A DNA stretch of 64,000 nt from Anagrus nilaparvatae (GCA_022575985.1 JAKSXM010000137.1:18308001-18372000), one strand, 5' to 3'. Counted from the first letter of the stretch, positions 17,648 through 31,818 are shown. Program-made: numbers and translations. The notes: generated by a model not told the origin, from the sequence alone.

Positions 17648-20600
17648 AATTTTTATAAGAGATTTCTAAAATTTTAATTTTTGAAGTTATAAAAAGGATC
17701 AAGTGATTGTGTGAATGTTTTTTTTATAAATAATTGTAAAATATCAAAATAGTTAGTTTTATTCAAATTTTTTAAACTGTGTGAAATTTCCTGTATGCTT
17801 TATATCAAACTGGTATTGAAAATTTCATAAATTTATCTAATCAAGCAAAATATTGTTTTACACAAATTTTTTTACTTTGTTTACAAAATGTCATTTGTGA
17901 TGACTTTAAATTTATGATAATGTCAAGTAAATTTAATTTATTTACATTTTATCCAGTTGATATAACCAAAGAGGGTGATTGAATAAAAAAAATATTTTTC
18001 CTTATTCTTATTTAATAAGAAAAAAAATTTTTACGATTAAATAATCAAATCAAACTTAATGTTTACATGAAACTTAAAATAATCTTCCATTTTACCCTAT
18101 TTTTGTATAAATTTAAAAAGTTAAATTTAGATAATTATTTCAACGAGCTTACAATAATATAAAAACATTTGAATAATGTTTCTAAACTTTTTTTTAGATC
18201 TCATTTATAGGTATCGACCAAGCATTTTTAAATAATGATGTAAAAAAATTTCAGATAAGAAAACTGAAAATTTTTAAGAAATTACTTTAATAATAATAAC
18301 ATATAATGTACATTAAAATTTCTTAATTCTATAAATTTAGAATACTTTAGATTGTATTTATATTTAATATATATTCAAGACGAAATATTGAATATTTTTT
18401 ATAAAATAAAAAATAATTGTATTTAAAATAAACAATGTAAATACTAATCATAAATATAAGATACGTTTTTAGAATCCGTATTATTGCAATGTTCCAAATA
18501 GTAAATTATTCTTACAAAAAGTTAAAAAAGTCAAAGTAAAAAAACTTTTTGTGGTTTTTTTAACCAGTGCCTACTTTTCAGAAGCAAAAACTAATACAAA
18601 AAAATTAGATGTATCTAAAAACACTACCAGTTAAAAGAAAACCACAAAAAACAATTTTTTTCACCTCAATTATTTGAACATAAATAAAACATTTTAACTT
18701 TTTTTAGAATAAGTTACCATTTCGAGCACTGAAATAATACTCAAATTAGTATATATACTCAATATTTTACAAAAAAATATTTAGAATCAAAATTCTATGA
18801 TTTAGATTATATGTATATGAAGCAAAATAGAAAAAATAAAACCATAGATTAGTTTAAAAAATTTTTTAATCAACATTGATTATCGATCTTCATTGAAAAA
18901 TTTTTTACTGCTTTTATTTTTTCTATTATTGCATAAAAAGTACATAAACTACATATACTATATTACATTTACTTAATAAAATTAAAATAAAATAATTTAT
19001 AAGATCAAAGAAAGTCGTTTAAATAATTTTTACATATTAAATCATTTATTTCATGTTTCTCGCAGATATAACTTTTATTTTTTAGGATATATAATTTTAA
19101 TTATTTTTTTCTTATATAAGTAAGACCCTATATATTTTTAGGAGGGTATTTTACTTACATTTGTACGATCAAGAGAAATAAGTGTCTATTATGTGTACAT
19201 TAATAAAAAAATGTTAATTTTTTTTGTATTCTTATAAAAAATGTAATATTCATCAAAACATTAAAAAAAATATTATATGATTATTATAATTAATGCAAAA
19301 TATTAATTAAAATATTGACAATATTAAAGTGGCAGAAAATAAAGAGAGTTGTTGATCAATTTTATAAATAAAGCAATATTTGCAAAATAAAACATTTTTC
19401 TTTTTATTCATTCCCTGTAATAACAGGGTATTAAATTAAGTCTGGATGTACAACCAGATTTATAATATGGGCTTACAACTTTCAAGGTCTGATTACGCTT
19501 GCTCTGAATTTGTATTTTTACTGAGGTAAAGATTTTAAAAAATTTGTATTGAATTTTTTTTTTCTTATTTATTAAAATGGGCTTTATTTAGGCACAGCAT
19601 ATTATGTTTCAAAACAAATAAAATCTATTCCTTTTTTTTATTTCTCATGTCCTTAAATTTTGTTTATTTCCTATAAACTTGTAGAAATACATTTAAAAGT
19701 TTTTTAGGAGTTTACTTAAAATGTTTTTATATGAAAATTTAAAAAATCCCTCAAATTTAAAAGTTTCAGGAATGGTATACAAGTTGTTTTATAAAAAAAA
19801 CGCATTCATTTTTAATCAATTTTTAAATCAATTAATTTTGCAAGAATTTACTTTTGAAAAAAAGGATTTATCCCGCTTGAAATGTTTTAAAAGTTCTAGA
19901 AGAAAGAGACAAAAAATGAACATAAACAAATATCCTTGTCTTTCCCACAGCGGCTACTACCGGCTTCTCGGAATTCATCTAGGGTTACATTACCAACTGT
20001 AACAAAAAAGTATTTAACAAAGTTACTATTATGTATTTTTTTTAAGTTAATTGTAATTATACTTTTTTATTTAAAACACGTAAAATAATCAGAAATTAAT
20101 TATAAAAATTACAAAACTAATAAAAACCTTTTGAAAATGTCAAAATTCTTCCAAAATTAAATATAACTCAAAGCTAAAATCAAAAGTAGAAATTTACGTA
20201 TCTGCAGGTTGGTATTATTGACTCATTAATAAGCAGAATTCCAAGAAAAACATAGAAAAGTAGGGATAAAAATACACTTGTGTACCGTGTGTATGTTATT
20301 TTTATGTGGAAAGGGAATTTTGACATAACATAAAGAAAGAAAAAAATATAGCCATTTTTATATTAGTAAGAAAAAGAAAGAGAATAAAAAAAAGTATATT
20401 ATTTGCTATTTAGAATTGTATCTTTTTAATGTCAAAAGCATCCTCTCGTCATTTTTATAATACGACTGGCTAATATGAAGTTCCTTATGATATTTAAATA
20501 ATTAACAAAACTTTTTTGCAAAAATTTAAATTAATGGTGAAATGTAAAAGTGAAATATTAAATAAATTTTAAACAATAATAATAATTAAATGTGTGCAAG

Positions 20601-20880
20601 TGTATAAAAAGTGCCTTTACTATATTCTGTGTATGTATATGTGTGTAAAGAATTATACAATTATACAAAGATATATATTATTTACAATCTGGCCTTGATC
20701 GGCCTCGGAGAAAAATTTGCAATGAATTATAATAATAAAAAATTTAAAAAAAACATTTGTTTAAAAAATATAGTTTTTCTTTAAATTAAATAAATTTTAA
20801 CGGCGCCAAATAGAAGAGATACCAAACGCGATATTTTTTTTGTGTGTTATTTTTCTCTTCTTTCATATTATATTCTTTTT
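17648..20880. other. AT-rich non-coding DNA downstream of Magi
   Basis: Contains one hairpin (18491-18730), and a GC-richer exon-like block at 19951-20001 preceded by a strong acceptor. Otherwise there is no gene signal. Confidence 0.45.
18491..18730. repeat. Nested hairpin MITE relic
   Basis: The outer arms GTTCCAAATAGTAAATTATT and its imperfect complement at about 18695-18730 enclose a second pair around TTTTTGTGGTTTTTTTAAC and ACCACAAAAAAC. Non-coding. Confidence 0.55.
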
Positions 20881-21527
20881 TTGAAACATTCAGTAAATAC
20901 AGCAGCAGCAGCAACAGTTCAACAGCAGTCTTCTTACGGCAAAGTTTGACGACGCGAGCAGATTCTTTTAAAATATACACACACGTATAATAAAAATACA
21001 CACAATTGTATTCGTGTTCTCATTTTGTTCATTTATACATGGCGCGCTATAATATACAAATCGCGCTACAGTCATCATATTTTTATAATATTGTTTGTTA
21101 AATAAAAAAGTATTTTTAATATTTTTTCTTTTTAATTATAAAGAAAAATAAAAGAAGAGCATATTTTATTTCAAAAGAAATATAAGTGCGTTTGAATTGT
21201 GTATGTGTGTGTTTTCTGCTATGCTGTTTCATTTTTATTACTCTGAATTATTATTATTATTATTATTACAAGTGCGTATACGCGAATTTGTTAAACTAGA
21301 CATTGGAATCTTGTAATAATGTTTATTAAAAAAAAATGAATTATGTAGAGTGTTTATAAATTAAATAAAAACAAAATAGAAGTGAAAATAAATAATTGTG
21401 TCTGTTACTATTAATAAATGTGAGGTGATATACCTATTTATTTAAAGTGCAATAACCTCAATATTATTTTTTTGTTGCAAAAATGATAATGATAATACAA
21501 ATCACGTTAATTAAACACCTGTTTAGG
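20600..21527 (+). promoter_or_regulatory. Possible promoter and first exon of a plus-strand gene
   Basis: CpG-bearing patches (20930-20965 and 21040-21070) and a CAG-rich tract (20892-20926) contrast with the background. A TATAAAAAG lies near 20604. At 21528 there is an optimal donor (AGG then GTAAGT). An ATG at 21483 gives 15 open codons up to this donor in phase 0. No partner exon was found in the window, so this is only a candidate. Confidence 0.25.
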
Positions 21528-21533
21528 GTAAGT

Positions 21534-24500
21534 AAACAATTTATATTTATTTATATATTTAAAGTATTAACTATTTTAATAAAATAAAAGACGAGCATTT
21601 TGATATGTTAAATTATTGAGGTTAAATAAATTTTATGTTGAATTTAAAAAAAATTTTTTTTTCTTTTTTAGATTATAAAAGTAACAACCAAAAATATTAT
21701 TTTTATCTTTTATATAAATATAATTTAAGTCAGTTTTTTTTTTTTTTGTTATCAATTTTTTTATTATTTTAATTAAATATACAAAAAATATTAAAAGATA
21801 ATAATTATTTGAATGAATAAAAAAAAATTTGTTATCTTTTATACTTAAAAATATAAAAAAAATTTTTTGATAAAAAAAAATAGGGATATAATTAATGAGT
21901 AGTGAATTTTTTTGGTAAATAATTTATATTTTATAATAAAAAATATTAAATTTTCGTCTTGAATGGATATTAGTTATAAATGTTTGTTGTATAAATAATA
22001 AATAATTATAAAGATAAAAAGAGATTTTTTTTGAGTATTTAATATTCATTATTTATCATTTAATTACAAATAAATTATTAAAATAGTTATTAAATTGCTT
22101 TCAAAACCCAGAAAATTTCAATATTCTTGTTTTATAATGGCTTTTATAATATTATAATCCAGGAAACTTTGCTTTACTCTCAGATTTACTTTAATTTTTA
22201 ATAAAATAAAATAAATGTATTATTTAAAACATTGTATTATTTAAATTTTCCTTAAAATTTATCCCTTTTTGTTACAAATAAATAAATAAACGAATATCCA
22301 AATAGAGGAGCGAAGAAGAACAATAAATTTAACTCGAAATTTAATTAAAAAAATTTAATTAATAAACATTTTTCAAATATTTTTGCTTCTAAATAAAAAA
22401 CACACTAATTAAAATTCAATTTATCAATTACGATTTAAACAAATTATTTAATTAAAAACATTTTTATTAAAATTTTAATTTAAAATACTCGAGGGCATGC
22501 TAGAAAATTAAATATTTAAAATTATTTTCTTCATGTATTTTACCATACATTATAATTTTATTATACTAAACGATTATAAGTGACCTTGAAAAATCATGAT
22601 CTCAGAATCCTGATCATGAAAGTATAGGTTTTATAAAAAAAAATGAAAGGGTTTGTTATTATTACCTACTACATTTTATTTTTCTCTCAAAGTACAGCAC
22701 TTGTAGTAAATACTTTTTTCATGAAAAATTCTCAATGATTCAAAAATTTATTTATTTTTATATAAAATTTAATAACAATACTTAATTTTAAGAGATAAAA
22801 TACTATATTTTTTTTTTGAGGGAAAAAAAAAAATTTTTTTTTAAGAAAAGAAAGAAAGCCCCTGAAGGCTTCCCATTTTTTTTTAGCAGCAGGTCGAAAA
22901 AAGGGACTAAAAATACACACACACACAGAAACAGTATTTTTTTGTTAAATAGTTTATATTTGTATGCGCTTATCCCTTTTTTTCTTTCTTAATGCATAAC
23001 AAGAGCTGAGAAGAATCTTAGTAAATTATTATTATTATTTTTATTTATAGAGACTTTTAAAATTTATAAAAAAAAAACGAAAAAAAAATCTCCCCCTTGT
23101 ATATTTAAAAAAAATTTTAAATTAGATAAAAATTCAGAGTCTTTGGATGGTGCGATTTTTCAATTTTGATGGGTGTATATTATATTAAAAGGAAGACAGA
23201 GATGACGATGATTAAGGGATCTAGTCGGGATTGAGAAAGACGGTTGTCTGACTGATGATGATTTTTTTTTTAATGATGTACAAAAAAGAAACGGGAATTA
23301 ATAAATTGCAATTTTTTGTTGTTGTGTTTTTGTACTTTGTTTAGAGAACCCGCAGACGATTTTGATGATCACTCGGATGATCATTTTATATAATTTATTG
23401 GTCTCTTAATTTATATGATGAATATTTTCAGCAGCAAAAAATATTATTTATTATAAACACTTTTTTTTTGTCGTGTTGTGTTAATAAGTGCGTCTGACAG
23501 CTGGATTTTTGTTCAGAAATAGCCAAAGAAGCATCCTAGTTATCTATAGGTCGCGGGTTGTAGAAATAGTTATGGATCCACAAGAATTCTAGATATCTTC
23601 TTTGTTATTACCAGCAACAGTAGTTTCTTGAGTAGTTTTGTACTCGGTTTTGTATTGATCTTCTAAAATTTAACTTCTAATTATTATATTTAATTTTATT
23701 ATTTTGATGTTTTTTATTTTTTTATCGAGTCTTTTTTAATATAACTTTGACTTGGCTTTGACTTGAACTTTGACTAATATTACATATTTTTAATATTATA
23801 TAATAATAATAAACACAAATAGTTTAGTTTATTTTTACTTAGTTTTTGCTTCTTTGATATTTATAAATTTGCTTTGATCAATTATGTGATATTTCTTCTT
23901 TGTAAACTTATATTTTAATTACGATTTTAACTTGAATTTTAATTTTAACTTAGTTAGAAATTTTATCTTGTATTTTATCCATATTTTATATAATAAAAAA
24001 TATTTGAAAATTTGTCTCAAATATAGTTTTCATTAAATTTTTAATATCCTTTCAAACATGCTGTCCCCTGATATTTTACCCTGTAATTTATATGTATTTT
24101 AATTTTATTGAACTCGAATTGAACTATTGGGGCACCACCGGAGATCAAACTATGAAAATTTGTTTCGCATCAAAAGTGGTTATTGCATGGAAAATTTATA
24201 TATTGGGCATTAAGGGCGATTTTTGTACTTTTTCTGCTCGATTGTACGTAGTCTAGTACCCTAACTTCGAGCCTAACCTGCAGGCAGTTCCAACAATGAA
24301 AATTTCATAAATTCAATTGGTCGTAATCGGATTTATTTTTCACTGTATATTTTTATGTCCAACAATTTGAAAAAAAAGAACCCTTCCTCGCTCCTTTCTG
24401 TGAGGAACAACAGAGAAACAACCATTCCTCTCCTCCTCTTGGGAAAAAAACCCTCGAAAAAACCATTAAAAATTGTGATATATGATAAGGATATAAGATA

Positions 24501-26700
24501 TTTCGGTGTATTTGAAAGCAAAAATAGGTTTTGAAAATCTGAAATCTGGATACTTATTATATAACACCCAGAAATCATTTCACTTGTGAGAGAAAGAATC
24601 GAAGAGAAAATTTTATAAATTTTTTGCTCCAACTTTTGTAAAATAGCTCGAAAATAGTTTCAATAAAAATGCTCGAAAAATGATACAACTATTTATAACT
24701 ATTAATAATTATCTAGATAATTCCAAAATTAAATTTTAAATTTTCTAATAATTTATCATTAAAAATTACTTTTCAATAAAATGAAAGCTTATATTTTTTT
24801 CAATTTTCTTATTAAAAAAAAATTCTCTTTGAATTCTCTTTTTACCTTGCTTTTTACTATTTCTTCAATTTACTTACTGATTCGATTTTTTTTTCTCAAG
24901 AAAATTAAATAATGTGACAATGTAATTTTAATGAATTTTATAAAATGTCATCATTATTATTATTATTATTATCAACCTTATTACAAATTGCAGTAACCTT
25001 ATTTTTTTTTATTGTTAATTTTTATAATAAAGTACGTGAATTTGCAAATTTAAGTGTCATTTTTATAATACACTTTGAAATATTTTTTCTTTTTTTTATA
25101 TTATAAAAAGAAAAAAAAAATTTTTTTTTATATGAATTTTTTCTTTTTGTGAGAATAGTGACTTTTAATTTCAATTTAGAAATGTATATTTATTTAAAGA
25201 AATTTTTTTCTTTTTACATTTTTATCAAATATTAATTTATTTACCTTTTATTTCATCTTTTATAAAGAAAGACGCAGGTAAAAATAGTTTTTTTTTTTTT
25301 TTTTTTAGTTTAAATAAAAATTTTTTAACATTTTTATTAAATTTTTAGTTTTTTTTTTAAATTTCTTTTGAATGAAATTCCGAGAATATTAATAATTTAC
25401 TCAGGATTGACAAGAAAATTTTTAAAATTTTAGATCCTAGCGGAAATAGAAAAAGCTATTACTTTTTTTTAGTAAAACTTGTATTACAACTTATTGAAAA
25501 ATCACTTTTTATTGAGACTTTTTTTCTAAATAAATACACGCTTAAAATTATTTTAGTTTCAAAATGTGCTAAAGCACTCAGTGCGCTCAGTGTCTGGTAT
25601 TAAAAAGCTTAAAATGTGTAAAAAAATAAAAAAACTGCCTTATTTACACTGACAATAGTAGGGGAACGCTTCCTTCCCTCAGTTAAGACAACAGATTTCT
25701 CAAGCTTTTAGGATGGAATATTTCTTATTTTGGGAAAGAATCTTCCCCAAATTTTTAAATAATAGAATTAGAGTAGTAAAAACTGCAATCTTCTTTATCA
25801 GCGGAAAGTATTTTTGGAGGTATTTTTCTTATTTTGAGATAGCAGCGCTCCAAAAACATAAGAAAGATTTTATACTAATTTAGGGGAAGATTCTTTCCCG
25901 AATGGGATATCTGCTTCCCCGTACTTTTCTCAGTGTAGTATTCCGAGACTTTTTCAGTGTAATCTTTTTAAACTGTTAAAAATACGAAATCCTTTGAAAT
26001 TTCCTCAGAAATTTCTCATATACAATTGAACAACTAACTGCTCGAACTAAAAGAATTGAAAAGTGGGGTGTTTTAAATTCAATAATTGTGATAAAACTTT
26101 GTTTCCAATTCATTCAATTGGGCCCGAATAGTAAATTACGACCCTGATTATGATCCATGGCCAGAAAAATAAAAAATGGCCCAAATCACAAGTAATTATC
26201 TTCCAAGGATGGTAAACTGGGATTTGGTTTGGATTTGGGGCGTTATTTTTTTATGATCAAGGTTCGTATTTGTTTTCGTATTTTTAATTAGATTGGATGA
26301 ATGAAACTTATTAGAGATCGAGTTACAGATGACGTGCCAAAAATAGTTTATTCACAAGTTATCGATTTGAGGAAATAAAAATTTTTTCTTTAAACTACTT
26401 TGTCATTTCTAATTGAAATAAATTTTCTTCAAAAGTCTTTCTTTCGAGCTTTCTTTCTATTAATTAGTCCCTAATTTAATAATCGGGGACAATAAAAATG
26501 TAAGGTAATTTTCTAAGAATGCAAGTCTTATTAAATCATAACAAAAGACATTACAACGTATTTACTTCCTGTTACTTTTTTTTTTAAAGAACCCATTCAA
26601 AATTATAATACGATTCTCGCTAAGATTTAAAATAGGTCACATTTTATTATTAAATTACGTGCTTATTATTAATTTACTTGTTGTACAAAAACATTCACGA
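21534..26700. other. AT-rich non-coding DNA
   Basis: Holds a weak minus-strand exon candidate (23589-23662) and a hairpin copy near 26170-26235 related to the one at 48211-48291. A block at 24385-24400 (TCCTCGCTCCTTTCTG) recurs at 43297-43312, so both are parts of a dispersed repeat. No supported gene. Confidence 0.4.
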
Positions 26701-26710
26701 TGAAAAGCTA

Positions 26711-29700
26711 TGAAACTGATTCCAGCACCGAAACTCCAGCACCGAAACGAATTACGCCCGAAACACAAACCATAAAAATAATTTTTTTTTTTATTTATTT
26801 TTAATCAATTTACTTTTTAATTTATAAACCATTATTAATAAAAAACCAATTAAAATCATTTTTGGCCATTAAAAATCATTTATTAATGATAAACAAATAA
26901 AAATAATGTTTTGAATTTTACTCATTTTTTCGATAAAAGGGATAAACTTATTAAGCCCGGCGGCCAATGGGCCAAAATATTTCTGTGTGGCTTTACTCAA
27001 TACATCATTGGTAATAAGATTTGGCCACTTAGATCACGTTACTCAGCATCCAAAGTGTCATTTTGGCCTAAATGGCGGTTACGAGTTATACTGAATTTGA
27101 GGATTTCTTTAAAAGGGCCTAAACTGACAAGTCTGGCGGCCCAAGGGCCAAAATAATTATATATGGGTTTACTCTATATATCATAAGCAATAAGTTTTGG
27201 ACACTTTAATCACGTTACTCGGCAGCTAAAGTGTCATTTTGGCCTAAATGGCGGTTACGAGTTATACTGATTTTGAGGATTTCTTTAAAAGGGCCTAAAC
27301 TGTCAAGCCTGGCGGCCCAAGGGCCAAAATAATTATATATGGGTTTACTCTATATATCATAAGCAATAAGTTTTGGCCACTTAGATCACGTTACTCGGCA
27401 TCCAAAGTGTCATTTTGGCCTAAATGGCGGTTACGAGTTATACTGATTTTGAGGATTTCTTTAAAAGGGCCTAAACTGTCAAGCCTGGCGGCCCAAGGGC
27501 CAAAATATTTCTGTGTGGCTTTACTCAATACATCATTGGTAATAAGATTTGGCCACTTAGATCACGTTACTCGGCAACCAAAGTGTCATTTTGGCCTAAA
27601 TGGCGGTTACGAGTTATACTGAATTTGAGGATTTCTTTAAAAGGGCCTAAACTGTCAAGCCTGGCGGCCCAAGGGCCAAAATAATTATATATGGGTTTAC
27701 TCTATATATCATAAGCAATAAGTTTTGGCCACTTAGATCACGTTACTCGGCATCCAAAGTGTCATTTTGGCCTAAATGGCGGTTACGAGTTATACTGATT
27801 TTGAGGATTTCTTTAAAAGGGCCTAAACTGTCAAGCCTGGCGGCCCAAGGGCCAAAATATTTCTGTGTGGCTTTACTCAGTACATCATTGGTAATAAGAT
27901 TTGGCCACTTAGATCACGTTACTCGGCATCCAAAGTGTCATTTTGGCCTAAATGGCGGTTACGAGTTATACTGATTTTGAGGATTCCTATAAAAGGGCCT
28001 CAACAGTCTAGTCTGGCGGCGCAAGGGCTGACATATTTCTAAATAGGTTTACTCTGTACATCATATGTAATAAGTTTTGGCCACTTTGATCACGATACTC
28101 GGCAATTAGTAAAAAAACGCTAGCGAGTAGTGATCCAAGTGGCCAAATCTTATTACCAATGATGTATTGAGTAAAGCCAGACAGAAATATTTTGGCCCTT
28201 GGGCCGCCAGGCTTGACAGTTTAGGCTCTGTTAAAGAAATCCTCAAAATCAGTATAACTCGTAACCGCCATTTAGGCCAAAATGACACTTTGGTTGCCGA
28301 GTAACGTGATCTAAGTGACCAAATCTTATTACCAATGATGTATTGAGTAAAGCCACACAGAAATATTTTGGCCCTTGGGCCGCCAGGCTTGACAGTTTAG
28401 GCCCATTTAAAGAAATCCTCAAAATCAGTATAACTCGTAACCGCCATTTAGGCCAAAATGACATTTTGGCTGCCGAGTGACGTGATCTAAGTGGCCAAAA
28501 CTTATTGCCAATGATGTATTGAGTAAAGCCACCCAGAAATATTTTGGCCCTTGGGCCGCCAGGCATGACAGTTTAGGCCCTTTTAAAGAAATCCTCAAAA
28601 TCAGTATAACTCGTAACCGCCATTTAGGCCAAAATGACACTTTGGCTGCCGAGTAACGTGATCTAAGTGGCCAAATCTTATTACCAATGATGTATTGAGT
28701 ATAGCCACACAGAAATATTTTGGCCCTTGGGCCGCCAGGCATGACAGTTTAGGCCCTTTTAAAGAAATCCTCAAAATCAGTATAACTCGTAACCGCCATT
28801 TAGGCCAAAATGACACTTTGGATGCCGAGTAACGTGATCTAAGTGGCCAAATCTTATTACCAATGATATATAGAGTAAACCCATATATAATTATTTTGGC
28901 CCTTGGGCCGCCAGACTTGTCAGTTTAGGCTCTTTTAAAGAAATCCTCAAAATCAGTATAACTCGTAACCGCCATTTAGGCCAAAATGACACTTTGGCTG
29001 CCGAGTAACGTGATCTAAGTGGCCAAAACTTATTGCCAATGATGTATTGATTAAAGCCACCCAGAAATATTTTGGCCCTTGGGCCGCCAGACTTGTCAGT
29101 TTAGGCCCTTTTAAAGTAATCCTCAAAATCAGTATAACTCGTAACCGCCATTTAGGCCAAAATGACACTTTGGATGCCGAGTAACGTGATCTAAGTGGCC
29201 AAATCATATTACCAATGATGTATTGAGTAAAGCCACACAGAAATATTTTGGCCCTTGGGCCGCCAGACTTGTCAGTTTAGGCCCTTTTAAAAAAATCCTC
29301 AAAATCAGTATAACTCGTAACCGCCATTTAGGCCAAAATGACACTTTGGATGCCGAGTAACGTGATCTAAGTGGCCAAATCTTATTACCAATGATATATA
29401 GAGTAAACCCATATATAATTATTTTGGCCCTTGGGCCGCCAGACTTGTCAGTTTAGGCCCTTTTAAAGAAATCCTCAAAATCAGTATAACTCGTAACCGC
29501 CATTTAGGCCAAAATGACACTTTGGCTGCCGAGTAACGTGATCTAAGTGGCCAAAACTTATTGCCAATGATGTATTGAGTAAAGCCACTAAGAAATATTT
29601 TGGCCCTTGGGCCGCCAGGCTTGACAGTTTAGGCCCTTTTAAAGAAATCCTCAAAATCAGTATAACTCGTAACCGCCATTTAGGCCAAAATGACACTTTG

Positions 29701-30395
29701 GCTGCCGAGTAACGTGATCTAAGTGGCCAAAACTTATTGCCAATGATGTATTGAGTAAAGCCACTAAGAAATATTTTGGCCCTTGGGCCGCCAGGCTTGA
29801 CAGTTTAGGCCCTTTTAAAGAAATCCTCAAAATCAGTATAACTCGTAACCGCCATTTAGGCCAAAATGACACTTTGGCTGCCGAGTAACGTGATCTAAGT
29901 GGCCAAAACTTATTGCCAATGATGTATTGAGTAAAGCCACTAAGAAATATTTTGGCCCTTGGGCCGCCAGACTTGTCAGTTTAGGCCCTTTTAAAGAAAT
30001 CCTCAAAATCAGTATAACTCGTAACCGCCATTTAGGCCAAAATGACACTTAGGATGCCGAGTAACGTGATCTAAGTGGCCAAATCTTATTACCAATGATG
30101 TATTGAGTAAAGCCACACAGAAATATTTTGGCCCATTGGCCGCCGGGCTTAATAAGTTTATCCCTTTTATCGAAAAAATGAGTAAAATTCAAAACATTAT
30201 TTTTATTTGTTTATCATTAATAAATGATTTTTAATGGCCAAAAATGATTTTAATTGGTTTCTTATTAATAATGGTTTATATAAATTAAAAAGTAAATTGA
30301 TTAAAAATAAATAAAAAAAAAAAATTATTTTTATGGTTTGTGTTTCGGGCGTAATTCGTTTCGGTGCTGGAGTTTCGGTGCTGGAATCAGTTTCA
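26711..30395. mobile_element. Foldback element 1, 3685 bp, 176-bp subrepeats
   Basis: Inverted termini start TGAAACTGATTCCAGCACCG. They are flanked by a perfect 10-bp direct repeat TGAAAAGCTA at 26701-26710 and 30396-30405. About 240 bp of unique AT-rich terminus lies on each side, then tandem 176-bp units: about 6-7 in the left arm (to about 28090) and about 11-12 in the right arm (from about 28130), in opposite orientation. The spacer between arms is only about 40 bp. Each unit carries GGCCAAAATGACACTTTGG or its complement. The structure matches foldback elements, and a 9-10 bp duplication fits Mutator-like relatives. Short conserved open frames in the units are by-products of the repeat. 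Confidence 0.9.
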
Positions 30396-31186
30396 TGAAA
30401 AGCTACTTTGTTAACATATTATAAATCTGAATATTATTTAGTTGTGGTTAAAATAATAGATTTTGTAACTTCAACAACAACTGTACCTATACAGTTGTAT
30501 AATATATTCAGAGATATATATTCAAATATATTCAGAGAAAGGTACTTACGAGGATGCTTGAAATTGCTTGGTGCATACAAGGTGCATATTACTGAATGTG
30601 TAGGGTATTAATTTATTAAATTCCGAATTATATTTCTAATGTTATGTATAATCGATGTATAATAAATATTTTTAAGCTTTTTAATTAATAAAACACTTAT
30701 AAAAGTTGTTATTATTATTTTTTTTTTTTGATTTCTATTTCGTTATATTTTAATACTTAATCCCGAATAATAATACTTATAAAGTGTATTCTTTGAGGAT
30801 ATTTTTGTTAGTATTTTAGATATAAAATTATACAGTGTTAATTAAAGCAAAATTTACTAGACTAATATTAAACAGAAATGTTAGCTTAAGAAAAGCGAGC
30901 TAAAAAGTTTTTAACACTGTAAATATTTTGTTTACCTCGGTTAATCCAAGCTAATAAAATTTTTTTTCTTTTTAATTTAAACATTATACATACGTATATT
31001 ATATTATATTATAATATATTATGCTTTTAGGCACATTCAACAATCATCAAATCATCCGCTAAACTCTTGTGGTACGGCAAAAGAGGACCGCAAGTCAGTG
31101 GTGGCAACTTTACATGAAATTAATGCACATGTTAATTTTAATTAAATTTCAATTTTCTCGTTAATTTCAGTCTGCGACACTGTATT

Positions 31187-31531
31187 AGGCACATTCTACA
31201 ATCATCCAGTAAACTCTTGCGGTCGTCCGCTAGAGGTCCGCAAGGTAGTGGCACCAACCGAAACTAAATGATAACTTAAAATAAACACGTGTATTTGTTT
31301 TATGTAAACTTGGCACCTCTGAGTTGCGGACTTCTAGCGGATGAATGCAAAAGTTTACCAGATAAGGCTGGTTCCACAAACCTCCGTAAACGCAAAAACG
31401 AAGCCGCAACGTAATGCGCACAACACAACACGCATGCGCAGAAACGAAAATCGTGTTGTGTGCATTGCGTTGCGGTAACATTTTTGCGCTTACGGAGGTT
31501 TGTGGAACTAGCCTAATTGTAGAATGTACCT
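31187..31531. mobile_element. Hairpin element with two internal hairpins
   Basis: The outer ends AGGCACATTCTACAAT (31187-31202) and its near complement (31516-31531) enclose hairpin 31209-31358 (GTAAACTCTTGC...GTTTAC) and hairpin 31366-31513 (GGCTGGTTCCACAAACCTCC and complement). A diverged partial copy of the left part lies at about 31031-31110. Confidence 0.75.
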
Positions 31532-31540
31532 TAAAATTTA

Positions 31541-31818
31541 GGCTGAGTCGAGGGCTGAGTTTATGTAAGCATTCGAATACGATTACGCATGCAAATATTT
31601 GTATACTGCCAACCTAGGGCGCGTTTATTGTGAGTACAAGTGGCCGGTCGATAGATCAACTGATGTTATCAAGGGTACTATCCATAGGTACTTATATATT
31701 TGTGTATGTGGCTATTGTAGAAGCTGCCTGAACGCGCCCATAGGTTGGTACTATACGAATTGTTGGTACTATTCGTATGCGTATTTCGTATACGAACGCT
31801 TACATAGATTGCGCCTAA
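31541..31818. mobile_element. Hairpin element, TATGTAAGC-type arms
   Basis: The left arm AGGCTGAG...TATGTAAGCATTCG pairs with the right arm CGAACGCTTACATAGATTGC. An inner pair (AACCTAGGGCGCGTT with AACGCGCCCATAGGTT) surrounds a fragment of the arm found in the 32046-32276 element, showing nesting. Confidence 0.6.

Noticed and set aside
26911..30048. Many 71-105 codon frames with near-identical peptides (MSFWPKWRLRV...)
   Set aside because: They recur with the 176-bp unit of foldback element 1, cross unit borders in a shifted frame because 176 is not divisible by three, and appear on whichever strand the arm presents. They are repeat by-products.
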